Shown: positions 10,003 through 20,144 of the stretch, one piece after another | Numbering within the stretch: the first letter of the stretch is position 1 | Layout: each line of letters opens with the position of its first letter | Assembly (NCBI GenBank): GCA_016218575.1 | Contig: JACRDN010000006.1 | Coordinates: 1-64,000, forward strand | From: Elusimicrobiota bacterium | GTDB lineage: Bacteria > Elusimicrobiota > Elusimicrobia > UBA1565 > UBA9628 | DNA: 64,000 nucleotides | Reading direction: 5' to 3' | Made by a program: the position numbers and the translations under genes | The notes under the pieces: model-generated | What the model saw: the letters and a program-made list of their open reading frames with translations, nothing else | Databases searched by the model: none | What the model was told of the DNA's origin: nothing

Positions 10003-10500
10003 TTAATTTGTTTGGATATCTCCGCTGCAGCGGTCCCGGCCATAGCGGGCGCAGGAACCGTCGGAATAGCGGCTCTCGCAATAGGGCACGCAGCGGACGT
10101 GGCGGCCGCAAATGTCCGGGCCGTAGCCGGCGCAATCGCCGTCGGAGTAGCGAGAGAGGCATTGGGGAACGCATTCCACGCCCCGTCCGCAGAAGTCCGC
10201 CCCGTAGCGCGCGCAGGAGCCGTCGGAGTATCGGTTCAAGCAACGCTTGACGCAGTTATCCTGGCCGTCGCCGTACTCGTCCAAGGTGCACAGGTAGCGC
10301 CGTCCGTCTCGGTAGTACGGGAACGAGTCGGGAACCCCGCCACGGCGGTCCCGCGACTGAAAAACCACCTTGCCCTCGACCTTGCCCAGCTCGGTCTCGA
10401 AGCCCGCGGGCTTGACCTCCGCCCTCGCCAAGCCCAGCCCGCCCCACGACGACGCACCAGCGGCCACGGCCACGACCATCGCCACTTTCCCCAGTCTCAT
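10003..10500 (-). CDS. small exported protein with three Cys-rich tandem repeats
   Basis: I do not recognise the family. The 165-residue protein has a signal peptide (MRLGKVAMVVAVAAGASSW... ending ARAEV). After a linker it has three consecutive repeats of about 27 residues with the pattern C-V-x2-C-x2-R-Y-S-D-G-x-C-A-x-Y-G-x-D-x-C-G-R. Each repeat carries four cysteines, so disulfide-bonded folding outside the cytoplasm is likely. AGGAGG lies 6 nt before the ATG. Upstream, between it and proS, is a cluster of GGCC-type palindromes; downstream is a strong terminator. A surface or periplasmic role is inferred only. Confidence 0.8.
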   Translation of the reverse strand: MRLGKVAMVVAVAAGASSWGGLGLARAEVKPAGFETELGKVEGKVVFQSRDRRGGVPDSFPYYRDGRRYLCTLDEYGDGQDNCVKRCLNRYSDGSCARYGADFCGRGVECVPQCLSRYSDGDCAGYGPDICGRHVRCVPYCESRYSDGSCARYGRDRCSGDIQTN

Positions 10501-10552
10501 CGCTAGCCTCCTGTGCCCGGAATGCGCTGCACTGATGTGCGGATTCTAGCGA

Positions 10553-10640
10553 TTAGGCCCAATCCCAATATAGGCCATAAGACCTATGCACGGGAGGTCT
10601 TTAGACCTATGGTCAAATAGGCCTTTAGGCCTATTTGACC
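10553..10640. promoter_or_regulatory. cluster of GGNCC palindromes upstream of the Cys-repeat protein gene
   Basis: Three interrupted palindromes lie in a row: ATAGGCCATAAGACCTAT (10570-10587, imperfect), AGGTCTTTAGACCT (10595-10608), and a perfect 13-bp inverted repeat with a TTTA loop at 10611-10640 (arms GGTCAAATAGGCC). A single TTAGGCCCAA half-type site sits at 10553-10562. The largest one overlaps the last codons of proS. No T-run follows, so a plain terminator is less likely than an operator or RNA leader. Similar clusters occur at 20068, 22176 and 59890. Confidence 0.65.
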
Positions 10641-12334
10641 GCTCGCAGGCGGGACACAGCCTCGGCGATGGGCCAGCGCAGGGTCTCGGGAGAATTGCGC
10701 CTCTTGAACTCGACCTGGCCCTGGTCGAGGGTTTTTCGGCTCACCACCAGGCGAAAAGGGATGCCGACGAGGTCGGCGTCCTTGAACTTGACGCCGGGCT
10801 TGACGTCGCGGTCGTCCTCGAGAACCTCCAGGCCCGCGCGCTCGAGCTCGGCGACCAGGGCGTCCACGGCGGGCCGGACCCGGGCGTCGTCGGACTCGTC
10901 GATGGCGATGACGCAGGCTTGGAAAGGGGCCAAGGCTAGAGGCCATATGATCCCATCGCCGTCGTGGCCCTGCTCGATGGCGGCGGCGACCACGCGGGAA
11001 ACCCCGATTCCATAGCAGCCCATGATCATGGGGTGGGGCTTCTGCTCCTTGTCGAGGTAGCAAGCCTCCAGGGCCTGGGAATACTTGGTCCCGAGCTTGA
11101 AGGTGTGCCCGACCTCTATGCCGCGGAAAAATTCCGTTGGGCCGCCGCAGCGCGGACAGGGGTCCTCGGGGCGTGCTTGGCGCAGGTCGAAAAATCCTCG
11201 CGGCTCGAAGTCCCTGCCGAGGTTGACGTTCCGAGCGTGGGTCTCCGGCTTATTGGCTCCAGTGACCCCGTTCTTGACGGACTTGACCGCGAAATCCGCG
11301 TAGATCGGCACTTGGGCGTGGCCCTGGGGGCCGGCGAAGCCCACGGGACAGCCCAAATGCTCCGCGTATTGCTCGGGAGTGGCGCGGAAAACGAGGGGCG
11401 TACCCAAGGCCGCCGCGAGTTTGGCCTCGTGGAGCTCGTGATCGCCGCGCAAGAGGGCGAGCACTGGCTTCTTGTCGGCGACGTAAAGCTGTATTTTCAG
11501 GAAGCGGGATGAGGGCTCTCCGGTGAATTTGGAAACGTCCTCCACGCTGTAAAGGCCCGGGGTCGGGAATTCCTCGATGGGCTTCAAGTCCGACCCGTCC
11601 GGCCGGGCAAACGAGTCCTTCACCTCGGCCCTCTCGAGGTTGGCGCCGTAGGAGCAGCGCGCGCACGAGACCACGGTCTCCTCGCCGGTCTCGGCCAGGA
11701 CCATGAACTCATGCGAAAACGAGCCCCCGATCGCCCCGGACTGGGCCTCCACCGGCTTGAACTTGAGGCCGCAGCGGGAGAATACCCGCTGGTAGGCCTC
11801 ATAAATCTTCTGGTAGTAGGCCGAGGCCTCTGCCTCGTCGGCATGGAAGGAGTATGCGTCCTTCATCAGGAACTCCCGAGCGCGCATCACTCCGAAGCGC
11901 GGCCGGATCTCGTCGCGGAACTTGAGGCCGATCTGGTAGAGCATGACCGGGAGCTGGCGCCAGGAGCGGACCTCCCGGCGCGCAAGGTCCGTGATCACCT
12001 CCTCTGCCGTGGGCGCAAAGCAAAAATCCCCATCCTTGCGGTCCTTGATCCTCAAAAGCTCCTTTCCGTAGACTCCCCAGCGCCCGGTCTCCTCCCAGAG
12101 AGACTTGGGCTGGATCACGGGAAGAGAGACCTCAAGCCCCCCGATGCCGTCCATCTCCGAGCGCACGATGGCCTCGACCTTGCGCAGAACCCGCAGGCCC
12201 AAGGGAAGCCACTCGTAAATCCCCGAGGAGAGTTTGCGGATCATTCCTGCCCGCTGCATGAGTTTGGCGGAGGCGTTGTCCGCGTCTGCCGGAGCCTCGC
12301 GCAGGGTGGCAAGGAAGTAGCGGCTGAGCTTCAT
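10631..12334 (-). CDS. proS: prolyl-tRNA synthetase (bacterial type)
   Basis: A class II aminoacyl-tRNA synthetase charging tRNA-Pro; 567 residues, the length expected for the bacterial form with the inserted editing domain. Visible features are the start SRYFLATLREAPADADNASAKLMQRAGMIRK, motif 1/2 regions (LPVIQPKSLWEETGRW, FRDEIRPRFGVMRAREFLMKDAYSFH), the editing insertion in the middle (APTAEEVITDL precedes it), GIEVGHTFKLGTKYS, and motif 3 GCYGIGVSRVVAAAIEQ. The ATG overlaps the rseP stop (ATGA). It closes the rpsB-to-rseP gene string, an order also seen in Firmicutes. Confidence 0.96.
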   Translation of the reverse strand: MKLSRYFLATLREAPADADNASAKLMQRAGMIRKLSSGIYEWLPLGLRVLRKVEAIVRSEMDGIGGLEVSLPVIQPKSLWEETGRWGVYGKELLRIKDRKDGDFCFAPTAEEVITDLARREVRSWRQLPVMLYQIGLKFRDEIRPRFGVMRAREFLMKDAYSFHADEAEASAYYQKIYEAYQRVFSRCGLKFKPVEAQSGAIGGSFSHEFMVLAETGEETVVSCARCSYGANLERAEVKDSFARPDGSDLKPIEEFPTPGLYSVEDVSKFTGEPSSRFLKIQLYVADKKPVLALLRGDHELHEAKLAAALGTPLVFRATPEQYAEHLGCPVGFAGPQGHAQVPIYADFAVKSVKNGVTGANKPETHARNVNLGRDFEPRGFFDLRQARPEDPCPRCGGPTEFFRGIEVGHTFKLGTKYSQALEACYLDKEQKPHPMIMGCYGIGVSRVVAAAIEQGHDGDGIIWPLALAPFQACVIAIDESDDARVRPAVDALVAELERAGLEVLEDDRDVKPGVKFKDADLVGIPFRLVVSRKTLDQGQVEFKRRNSPETLRWPIAEAVSRLRAVK

Positions 12335-13422
12335 CGCGCTTGGGAGGCCGGGGGCCTACCGACGGAGCGCTCGCCGCGGATGCGCAGGAAATCGTTGTAG
12401 GTGGCGAAGAGAAGAAGCGAGACCAGGAATGCGATCCCGACGCTGTTGGCTAGGTTCATGGCGTCCCTGGTGAGCTTGCGCCCGGAAAGGCCCTCCCAGA
12501 GGTACATGGCGCCGTGCCCGCCGTCGAGCAAGGGCACCGGGAGGATGTTGAAGAAGCCGATGGCCACGGAGATAAGGCCGATGAGCGATATTAAATCCTC
12601 GAGGCTCGAATGCGCGGCTTGGCTCACCATCTGGACGATGCCGACCGGACCGGCTAGGTCCGGCCTTTCCCGGCGCATGATCTTGGAGGCGATGGTCTTG
12701 ACCGTGAAGAGGGTCAGAACCCAGCACTGCCGGGCGCCCTGGCGCCCCGCCTCGAAGAAGCCCACGGGACGGTACACCGGCTTCGGAGTGATGCCGATGA
12801 GGCCCTGGCCGCTGGCCTCGTCCTTCCTGGGGACGACCTTGAGCAAGCCCTCCTGCCCGCCCCGGCGGTAGCGCAGCTCAATCTCCTGATTGGGGTACTT
12901 GTGGATCGCGCCGGCCAGCTCTTCCCAACTCGAGACCGGCTGGCCGCCCACGGCCGTGACGACGTCGTCCACCTTGAGCCCGGCTCGGTCCGCGGGAAAC
13001 CCTATCATCATATTCCCGATGACGGCCTGCCGACCCGGCTCTGGGACGCCGTTGACGAAGATGACCCCGGTAAACAAGACGAAGGCAAGCGCGTAATTCA
13101 TGGCCGGGCCCGCCGCGACTATGGCCAGGCGCCGGTTCCACGACTGCGCGAAATACTCGTCGGGCTTACCCGAGCATGATTCCAGCTCCTCGCCGGCGGG
13201 CTTGACGAAGCCCCCCAGGGGGAACGCGCAGACGGAGAACCTCGTGCCGTTGCTGGTAATCCCCAGCAGCTCCGGCCCGAAGCCGAAGGCGAACCGCTCC
13301 ACTTTCACCCCGAGCCAGCGGCAGACGAAGAAATGCCCCGACTCATGGAGGAAGATGACCACCCCGAAAGTCAGTATCACGGCCAAGGCCGATTGCAGGT
13401 GATGAATAAGGTAATGGATCAT
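12331..13422 (-). CDS. rseP: site-2 zinc metalloprotease RseP (M50 family)
   Basis: An intramembrane protease that cuts anti-sigma factors and signal peptides. The 363-residue protein has the zinc-binding HESGH in the first membrane segment (VIFLHESGHFFVCRWLGV), one PDZ domain (GFPADRAGLKVDDVVTAVGGQPVSSWEEL) and the second active-site motif NILPVPLLDGGH in a late membrane segment. E. coli RseP has two PDZ domains; this has one, as in many non-proteobacteria. The ATG at 13422 overlaps the dxr stop (ATGA). Confidence 0.94.
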   Translation of the reverse strand: MIHYLIHHLQSALAVILTFGVVIFLHESGHFFVCRWLGVKVERFAFGFGPELLGITSNGTRFSVCAFPLGGFVKPAGEELESCSGKPDEYFAQSWNRRLAIVAAGPAMNYALAFVLFTGVIFVNGVPEPGRQAVIGNMMIGFPADRAGLKVDDVVTAVGGQPVSSWEELAGAIHKYPNQEIELRYRRGGQEGLLKVVPRKDEASGQGLIGITPKPVYRPVGFFEAGRQGARQCWVLTLFTVKTIASKIMRRERPDLAGPVGIVQMVSQAAHSSLEDLISLIGLISVAIGFFNILPVPLLDGGHGAMYLWEGLSGRKLTRDAMNLANSVGIAFLVSLLLFATYNDFLRIRGERSVGRPPASQAR

Positions 13423-14594
13423 AAAGAGCGGCAAGCCTCCTGGGCCTTATGCCTGGCCCATTGATCGACCTCGACCACCTCCCCAAAGCCGGGGAGGCGC
13501 GATGTCGGAGAGTGACGAGACATCACGGTCTCGATGACGCGCGGGATGTCGGTAAATCCAATGGCCCCGGAAAGGAATGCCTCCACCGCGACCTCGTCGG
13601 CGGCATTGAGCACCGCGGGCATGGCCCCGCCGGCATTCGCCGCTTCGCGCGCCAATCCCAGACATGGGAAGCGGCGAAAATCAGGTTTGTGAAAGGACAA
13701 TTTCTTGATTGCGAAGAGATTTAATGGCTCTATGACGCGCTCACCCCTCTCCGGATAGCTCATGGCGTATTGAATGGGGAGCCTCATGTCGGGAGGGGAC
13801 ATCTGGACCATGGTCGAGCCGTCCAAGAATTCCACGCCCGAATGGATGATGGATTGAGGGTGGATAACGATCTCGATGCGGTCCTGGGACAGGGAGAAGA
13901 GGCCCATGATCTCGATGGACTCGAAACCCTTGTTCATGAGGGTGGCGCAGTCGACAGTGATCTTCTTGCCCATTTTCCAGGTCGGGTGCCTCAAAGCCTC
14001 GGCCGGAGTCACGCGAGAGAGACCGCCCTTGCGCCGGTAGAAAGCCCCGCCGGAGGCGGTCAGGAACACGCGCCGTATCTCGTCCGTCAAAGGGCCTGCC
14101 TTGCGGGCCGAGGCATGGCCTTGCACGCACTGGAAGATGGCCGAGGGCTCGGAATCGACGGGGATGATGCGGGCCTGCCAGCGCTCTGCCTCGCGCATGA
14201 ACTGCGCGCCGGCCATCACCATGGGCTCCTTGTTGGCCAAGGCCACGGTCTTGCCCGCGCGAATGGCGGAAAGAAGCGGGGCAAACCCCACTCCGCCCAC
14301 CAGGCTCGTGAGCACGAGGTCTACGTCGGGATGGGCCGCCATCTCGGCCAAGCCCTCCACTCCGGGCGCAAGGCACTTGCAGGAGCCATCGAGGCCCGTC
14401 AGGGACTGGCCGGCCTTGGTGTCGAACAGGGCGACCATCTTAGGCTTGAATTTACGGGCCTGGCGGGCCAGGAGCCGGGAGTTGCTGTGCGCCGCCAGGG
14501 CCACGACCTGAAAACGCTCCGGCATGCGCTCGACGACTCTCAATGCATTGACTCCGATGGATCCCGTGGAGCCCAATATCGCTATTCTCTTCAT
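13419..14594 (-). CDS. dxr: 1-deoxy-D-xylulose 5-phosphate reductoisomerase
   Basis: Second step of the MEP isoprenoid pathway: NADPH-dependent conversion of DXP to 2-C-methylerythritol 4-phosphate. The 391-residue protein has the NADPH site ILGSTGSIG at the start, ALANKEPMVMAGA, the metal and substrate region VDSEPSAIFQC, and MNKGFESIEIMGLF. An in-frame TTG lies four codons upstream of the ATG I chose. It indicates that the organism makes isoprenoids by the MEP route, feeding uppS nearby. Confidence 0.95.
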   Translation of the reverse strand: MKRIAILGSTGSIGVNALRVVERMPERFQVVALAAHSNSRLLARQARKFKPKMVALFDTKAGQSLTGLDGSCKCLAPGVEGLAEMAAHPDVDLVLTSLVGGVGFAPLLSAIRAGKTVALANKEPMVMAGAQFMREAERWQARIIPVDSEPSAIFQCVQGHASARKAGPLTDEIRRVFLTASGGAFYRRKGGLSRVTPAEALRHPTWKMGKKITVDCATLMNKGFESIEIMGLFSLSQDRIEIVIHPQSIIHSGVEFLDGSTMVQMSPPDMRLPIQYAMSYPERGERVIEPLNLFAIKKLSFHKPDFRRFPCLGLAREAANAGGAMPAVLNAADEVAVEAFLSGAIGFTDIPRVIETVMSRHSPTSRLPGFGEVVEVDQWARHKAQEACRSL

Positions 14595-14610
14595 CTGATT
14601 GCGCAACGGG

Positions 14611-15396
14611 TTAGTATATAAAAGCCTGCAGGCAGTAGTATACGGCCGGGGCCGTGAGCAGGAAGGAATCGAAGCGATCCATGACGCCCCCGTGTCCGGG
14701 CAGGAGGTTGCCGGAATCCTTGGCGCCCACGGCGCGCTTGATCATGGACTCGGCCAGATCCGAAAGCTGGCCTCCCGCGCCTATGATCAGGGCCAGGGCC
14801 GCGGCTTGGCCCCTGGAAAGGAGCAGGGGTTCGGCCGCCCGAAAGCAAAACACGAGAAGCGCGGCCGCGGAAAAACCCGCCGCGGCTCCGGCCCAGGTCT
14901 TCTTGGGGCTGATGCCCTCCGCGAGCTTGCGGCCGCCCCATTTCCTGCCCACGAAGTAGGCGGCGCTGTCCATAGCCCAAACGACAAGGAAAAAGAGGAA
15001 GGTGAACTTCTCCCCGTGCGGCCTCAAATCCCGAATCAAGGCGAGATGAGCCGGCATCCAGCCTAGAAGCACCGCGCCGAATATGGTCAAGGCCATCCGC
15101 TCGAGCGAACGGTCGCTGCTGAACATCTCCCGGAGGACTATCGCGGCCATGAGCCCCGAAACGGTCAGGTTGAGCGGGCCAGAGAGGATGAGGCACAAAG
15201 CCAAGGCGAGGCCCGCCAGGATCACGAAAAGCCTCTGCACGGGCTTGCGGCCGATACGCAGGATCATTCCGTACTCGTACAAGGACAGGCAGCAAACCGC
15301 CAGGACCAAGAAGGAGAAGCTCCAGCCGCCCCAATGGATCACGAAGAGGAGGAGGGGAACTCCCGCCAAGGCCGTCAAGACGCGGGGAAGAAGCAT
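14611..15396 (-). CDS. cdsA: phosphatidate cytidylyltransferase CdsA
   Basis: An integral membrane enzyme making CDP-diacylglycerol, the branch point of phospholipid synthesis. The 261-residue protein has about eight hydrophobic segments and the complete family signature near the end: SMIKRAVGAKDSGNLLPGHG followed by GVMDRFD, with the conserved K-D, H-G-G and D-R residues. It lies 6 nt after uppS, and dxr begins 16 nt further on. Confidence 0.94.
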   Translation of the reverse strand: MLLPRVLTALAGVPLLLFVIHWGGWSFSFLVLAVCCLSLYEYGMILRIGRKPVQRLFVILAGLALALCLILSGPLNLTVSGLMAAIVLREMFSSDRSLERMALTIFGAVLLGWMPAHLALIRDLRPHGEKFTFLFFLVVWAMDSAAYFVGRKWGGRKLAEGISPKKTWAGAAAGFSAAALLVFCFRAAEPLLLSRGQAAALALIIGAGGQLSDLAESMIKRAVGAKDSGNLLPGHGGVMDRFDSFLLTAPAVYYCLQAFIY

Positions 15397-15402
15397 GCCC
15401 TA

Positions 15403-16095
15403 CTACAGGCCTCCGAAGCGCCTTCGCCGGCCCTGGAAGTCGAGCAGGGCCTCGACCAGGTTCTGGCGCCGGAAATCCGGCCAAAACACCGGAGTCACGT
15501 ACAGCTCCGCGTAGGCGATCTGCCAGAGGAGGAAGTTGGAAACCCGCATTTCACCGGAGGTGCGGATGAGGAGATCCGGTTCCGGCAGGTCCCCGGTGTA
15601 GAGAGCCGCCGAAATATCCTCCTCTCGGACCTTTTTGGCCCCAGATTCCCAGAGGCGGTTGACCGCGTCCACGATCTCCTGCCGGCCGCCGTAATTCAAG
15701 GCTATGTTCAAGCGCAGGCCGGAATTCTTTGACAGGCGCTCTGTAGAGCGCTCAAGCTCCTCCCGGACCGCGACGGGCAGTCTCTCGAGTCTGCCGATCG
15801 CCCTCAATCGGATATTGTTCTTCTCGAGCTCCAAAGTCTCATGGCGTAGCGCGTGGGAAAGAAGCTTCATGAGCTCCGACACTTCTTGGGCGGGCCTCAG
15901 CCAATTTTCCGTCGAGAAGGCGTAAAGAGTGAGGGCCTCTATGCCGAATTCGGCGCAGGCCCGCACGATTTCGCGCACGGAGTCGACTCCTTTCTTATGT
16001 CCGGCCAATCGAGGCAACCCCCGAGATTTGGCCCAGCGCCCGTTGCCGTCCATGATGATAGCGATATGGCGGGGGAGCTTCTTGGGATCCAGCAC
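15403..16095 (-). CDS. uppS: undecaprenyl diphosphate synthase UppS
   Basis: A cis-prenyltransferase that makes the C55 lipid carrier used by MraY and MurG elsewhere in this window. The 230-residue protein has the signature start HIAIIMDGNGRWAKSRGLPR with the catalytic Asp, the pattern YAFSTENWLRP, and the C-terminal signature DLLIRTSGEMRVSNFLLWQ. The frr gene precedes it by 19 nt and cdsA follows. Confidence 0.96.
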   Translation of the reverse strand: MLDPKKLPRHIAIIMDGNGRWAKSRGLPRLAGHKKGVDSVREIVRACAEFGIEALTLYAFSTENWLRPAQEVSELMKLLSHALRHETLELEKNNIRLRAIGRLERLPVAVREELERSTERLSKNSGLRLNIALNYGGRQEIVDAVNRLWESGAKKVREEDISAALYTGDLPEPDLLIRTSGEMRVSNFLLWQIAYAELYVTPVFWPDFRRQNLVEALLDFQGRRRRFGGL

Positions 16096-16114
16096 TTATT
16101 TGGTGGCGAGGGCC

Positions 16115-16687
16115 TTAGATGGTGGTGATCTCTTTCTCTTTCTGGACGACCTGCTCGTCGATCTGATTCACGTAGCCGTCAGTGATCTTCTGGATGCGAG
16201 TTTCCAAGCCCTTGACGTCGTCCTGGGTGAGCTCCTTGGCCTTCTCGGCCTGCTTGATCTTGGAAAGGGCGTCATGGCGCTCGTTGCGCACGGCCACACG
16301 GAATTCCTCGCCCATGCGCTTGACCACCTTGACCATGTCCTTGCGGCGCTCCTCGGTCATGGCGGGCAGGCTTAGGCGGATGAGCTTGCCGTCGTTCTGG
16401 GGCTGGGCCCCCAGGTCGGCCTTCTGGAGGGCCTTTTCCAAATCAGGAAGGACCGCGGGGTCCCAGGGTCGGATCTCTAGAACGCGCGCCTCAGGCACGG
16501 AAACCGCGGCCACTTGCTTTAAGGGCACCACCTGACCGTAATATTCGATCTTGACGGACTCCAAAATGAGGGGATTGGCGCGGCCCGTGCGGAGCACGGA
16601 ATACTCCTTGGCGAGCTTGGACACTTTTTCCTGCATCTGGCTTTCCATCCGGCTCAAGACCGCGTTGACGCCTTCAGTGATCGGCAT
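16115..16687 (-). CDS. frr: ribosome recycling factor
   Basis: It splits post-termination ribosomes together with EF-G. The 190-residue protein has the family patterns LRTGRANPLILESVKIEYYG, VPLKQVAAVSVPEARVLEI and RLSLPAMTEERRKDMVKVVK. I chose the ATG at 16687 because GGAG lies 8 nt upstream. A GTG three codons earlier would overlap the pyrH stop. Confidence 0.96.
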   Translation of the reverse strand: MPITEGVNAVLSRMESQMQEKVSKLAKEYSVLRTGRANPLILESVKIEYYGQVVPLKQVAAVSVPEARVLEIRPWDPAVLPDLEKALQKADLGAQPQNDGKLIRLSLPAMTEERRKDMVKVVKRMGEEFRVAVRNERHDALSKIKQAEKAKELTQDDVKGLETRIQKITDGYVNQIDEQVVQKEKEITTI

Positions 16688-16692
16688 AAGGT

Positions 16693-18233
<1,541 letters not shown>

Positions 18234-18234
18234 C

Positions 18235-19029
18235 TCAAGCTCCCGGAGCAGGTTCCACGGGAGCGGCATCCTCGGAAACCACAGCCTCCTGTGACGCGAG
18301 CATGGCCTGCTCCGCCTGCTGCACTCCAGCACTCTTCTGCGCCTCGTGCGCGGCCTTGCCCTCGGCCACGGCGCTGGCGATGATGCCGCAGAAGAGCTTG
18401 ATGGACCTGGCGGCATCGTCATTGCCGGGGATGGGATGATCGATGAGATCCGGGTCGCAGTCCGTGTCGCAGACGGCCACGATGGGGATCTTGAGGCGCC
18501 GGGCCTCTGCCACGGCCAGATCCTCTTCCACGGGGTCGATGACGAAAAGGATCTGGGGCAGTTTGTCCATGTGCCGGATGCCGGCAAGAACCTTCTTGAG
18601 CCTAGCCATCTCCTTGCTCAAGCGAGCCACTTCCTTCTTCGAGAGAATATTGAACACGCCCTCGTTCTGCCATTTCTCGAGCTCCTCGAGCCTGGCCACC
18701 GACTTGCGCAGGGTGGAGAAATTGGTGAGAGTCCCTCCCAGCCATTTGTCGCAGACGTAGGAGGCGCCGCAGCGCTCCGCCTCGGCCCTGAGTATTTCCT
18801 GGGCCTGCTTCTTGGTTCCCACAAACAGGAAAGCCTTGCCCAGCGCCGCCTGATCCTTGACGAAAGCGTAAACTTTCTTGATCTCCTTGACCGTCTTTTG
18901 GAGGTCAATGATGTGTATGCTGTTGCGCTCGCCAAAAATGAATTTTCCCATCTTCGGGTTCCAGCGGCGGGTCTGATGCCCGAAATGGACCCCGGCTTCC
19001 AGCATGGCCTTCATGGATACGTTGATCAT
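18235..19029 (-). CDS. rpsB: 30S ribosomal protein S2
   Basis: A 264-residue ribosomal protein with the family patterns [51 protein letters not shown] and [20 protein letters not shown]. The C-terminal 35 residues are an Ala/Glu-rich tail not found in all bacteria. AAGGAGAAG precedes the ATG. No clear promoter lies in the 31 nt between it and the RmlD-like gene, so both are probably read from the promoter at 19994-20021. Confidence 0.96.
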   Translation of the reverse strand: MINVSMKAMLEAGVHFGHQTRRWNPKMGKFIFGERNSIHIIDLQKTVKEIKKVYAFVKDQAALGKAFLFVGTKKQAQEILRAEAERCGASYVCDKWLGGTLTNFSTLRKSVARLEELEKWQNEGVFNILSKKEVARLSKEMARLKKVLAGIRHMDKLPQILFVIDPVEEDLAVAEARRLKIPIVAVCDTDCDPDLIDHPIPGNDDAARSIKLFCGIIASAVAEGKAAHEAQKSAGVQQAEQAMLASQEAVVSEDAAPVEPAPGA

Positions 19030-19060
19030 TCGATGCGCTTCTCCTTCCTTTTATAGGATA

Positions 19061-19978
19061 TTACTTTATCTTTTTATTGTACCAAATTCGCCATTGAGAT
19101 TCAAAGGAGGCCATGGCGCGCAGTCCCTCGCCGGCGCCCAAGGGTGAAACTCCCAAGGCCCTCTGCAGCTTGTCCGTCTTCAGGGAGGAAAACGGGGGAC
19201 GCCTGGCCGCGAGCGACAAGGACCGGCTCGGGACGGGGCGCACAAGGCCGGCCTCGAGGCCGAAGGTCCGCGCCGCCGCCACGGCAAAATCGTAGCGCGA
19301 CAGGCATTCACTCCCGACCAAGTGGAAAAGCCCGCTCTCGCCCTTGAGCACCAGATCCACGGCCAGCTCGGCCAGATTCTCCGCGTAGGTGGGGTTGGAG
19401 CGGATATCCGCGGCCACTGGCAGGCTCTGCCCCGCTCCCAGCTTCTCCCTTATTTGGAGCACGAAATTCTTGGGCAGCCAATGCCAGCCGTAAGCGGCCG
19501 AAATCCGCAGCACAAGATGACCGCCGGCCTCCTTGAGCATCTCCTCCTCGACCGCGGCCTTCTGCCGGCCGTACTCGTTGATGGGGCTGACGGAATCCTT
19601 CTCGGCGTAAGGTCCCCGGAGACCGTCGAAGACGTAGTCTGAGGAAAAAAAGACCATTTTGCATCCATGCCGGCGGCAGCACCGGAGGACATTAAGACTT
19701 CCATCTATATTCACCCTGCGAGTCTCCTCCGGGTGAGACTCGCAATAATCCACGTGGGGATTGGCCGCGGGAAGGAAAACGGCGTCGGGTCGGAGCTCGG
19801 CCAGGATTCTCTCCACCGAGGACGCGTCCGTGATGTCCAAAGGAAGGCAGTTCTCGAACGACTGAGCAAGCGAGGTGCCGGCCGCGCCGGGAACGGCGCG
19901 CTTCTCCCAGGCCCGGAGCAACGCCTGGCCGACGAGGCCGGTGGCGCCTATAACGAGGATGCGGGGCTTTTTTTTCAT
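19061..19978 (-). CDS. RmlD-like NAD(P)-dependent sugar nucleotide reductase
   Basis: A short-chain dehydrogenase of the RmlD family (dTDP-4-dehydrorhamnose reductase type), 305 residues. It has the Rossmann motif VIGATGLVG at the start, SSDYVFDG, and the catalytic YGRQK (Y-x3-K) near residue 140. The true substrate is uncertain; RmlD relatives also act as methionine adenosyltransferase regulatory-like or other sugar reductases, and no rmlABC neighbours are present. Together with gmd across the divergent gap it may serve surface-sugar synthesis. It starts the transcript leading to rpsB. Confidence 0.8.
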   Translation of the reverse strand: MKKKPRILVIGATGLVGQALLRAWEKRAVPGAAGTSLAQSFENCLPLDITDASSVERILAELRPDAVFLPAANPHVDYCESHPEETRRVNIDGSLNVLRCCRRHGCKMVFFSSDYVFDGLRGPYAEKDSVSPINEYGRQKAAVEEEMLKEAGGHLVLRISAAYGWHWLPKNFVLQIREKLGAGQSLPVAADIRSNPTYAENLAELAVDLVLKGESGLFHLVGSECLSRYDFAVAAARTFGLEAGLVRPVPSRSLSLAARRPPFSSLKTDKLQRALGVSPLGAGEGLRAMASFESQWRIWYNKKIK

Positions 19979-19993
19979 TCGGGAAGGAGCGCT

Positions 19994-20021
19994 ATTATAA
20001 CAAATACTCTCCTGCGCTCAA
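19994..20021 (-). promoter_or_regulatory. promoter of the RmlD-like gene and rpsB operon
   Basis: On the minus strand TTGAGC (20021-20016) is followed after 16 nt by a perfect TATAAT (19999-19994). The start codon at 19978 follows after a short leader containing AAGGAG-like sequence. Confidence 0.7.
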
Positions 20022-20067
20022 GGCCCTCGAAATATTTTCTTGACAATGAGGATGCATTTTCCTAACC

Positions 20068-20107
20068 TTAGGTCCTTTGGGACCCATGGCGTGGGCCTTA
20101 TGGCCCA
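20068..20107. promoter_or_regulatory. pair of GGNCC palindromes upstream of the lytic transglycosylase gene
   Basis: TTAGGTCCTTTGGGACCCAT (20068-20087) contains GGTCC-TTTG-GGACC. TGGGCCTTATGGCCCA (20092-20107) is a perfect 6-bp inverted repeat with a TTAT centre. They lie 22 nt upstream of the -10 box, the normal place for an activator or repressor site, and resemble the clusters at 10553, 22176 and 59890. A TTGACA at 20040-20045 just upstream has no good partner -10 box. Confidence 0.6.
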
Positions 20108-20125
20108 TGCGAGCGTTGCAGGAGG

Positions 20126-20134
20126 TGTTATAAT
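20126..20134 (+). promoter_or_regulatory. extended -10 promoter of the lytic transglycosylase gene
   Basis: TGTTATAAT is a perfect extended -10 element ending 10 nt before the ATG at 20145. Transcription would begin only a few bases ahead of the start codon. A GGAGGTG lies at 20121-20127, upstream of the predicted transcription start, so it cannot serve as ribosome binding site for that transcript. Confidence 0.65.
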
Positions 20135-20144
20135 TACGAGGCCT

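Noticed and set aside
10021-10260. CRISPR-like direct repeats
   Set aside because: The approximately 81-bp periodicity is the coding repeat of the Cys-rich protein, not short repeats with unique spacers. No CRISPR array or cas gene is present in the window.
10611-10640. Simple intrinsic terminator for proS
   Set aside because: The 13-bp stem is strong but no T-run follows on the minus strand, and it belongs to a series of similar palindromes; a terminator role is possible but not sufficient to explain the cluster.
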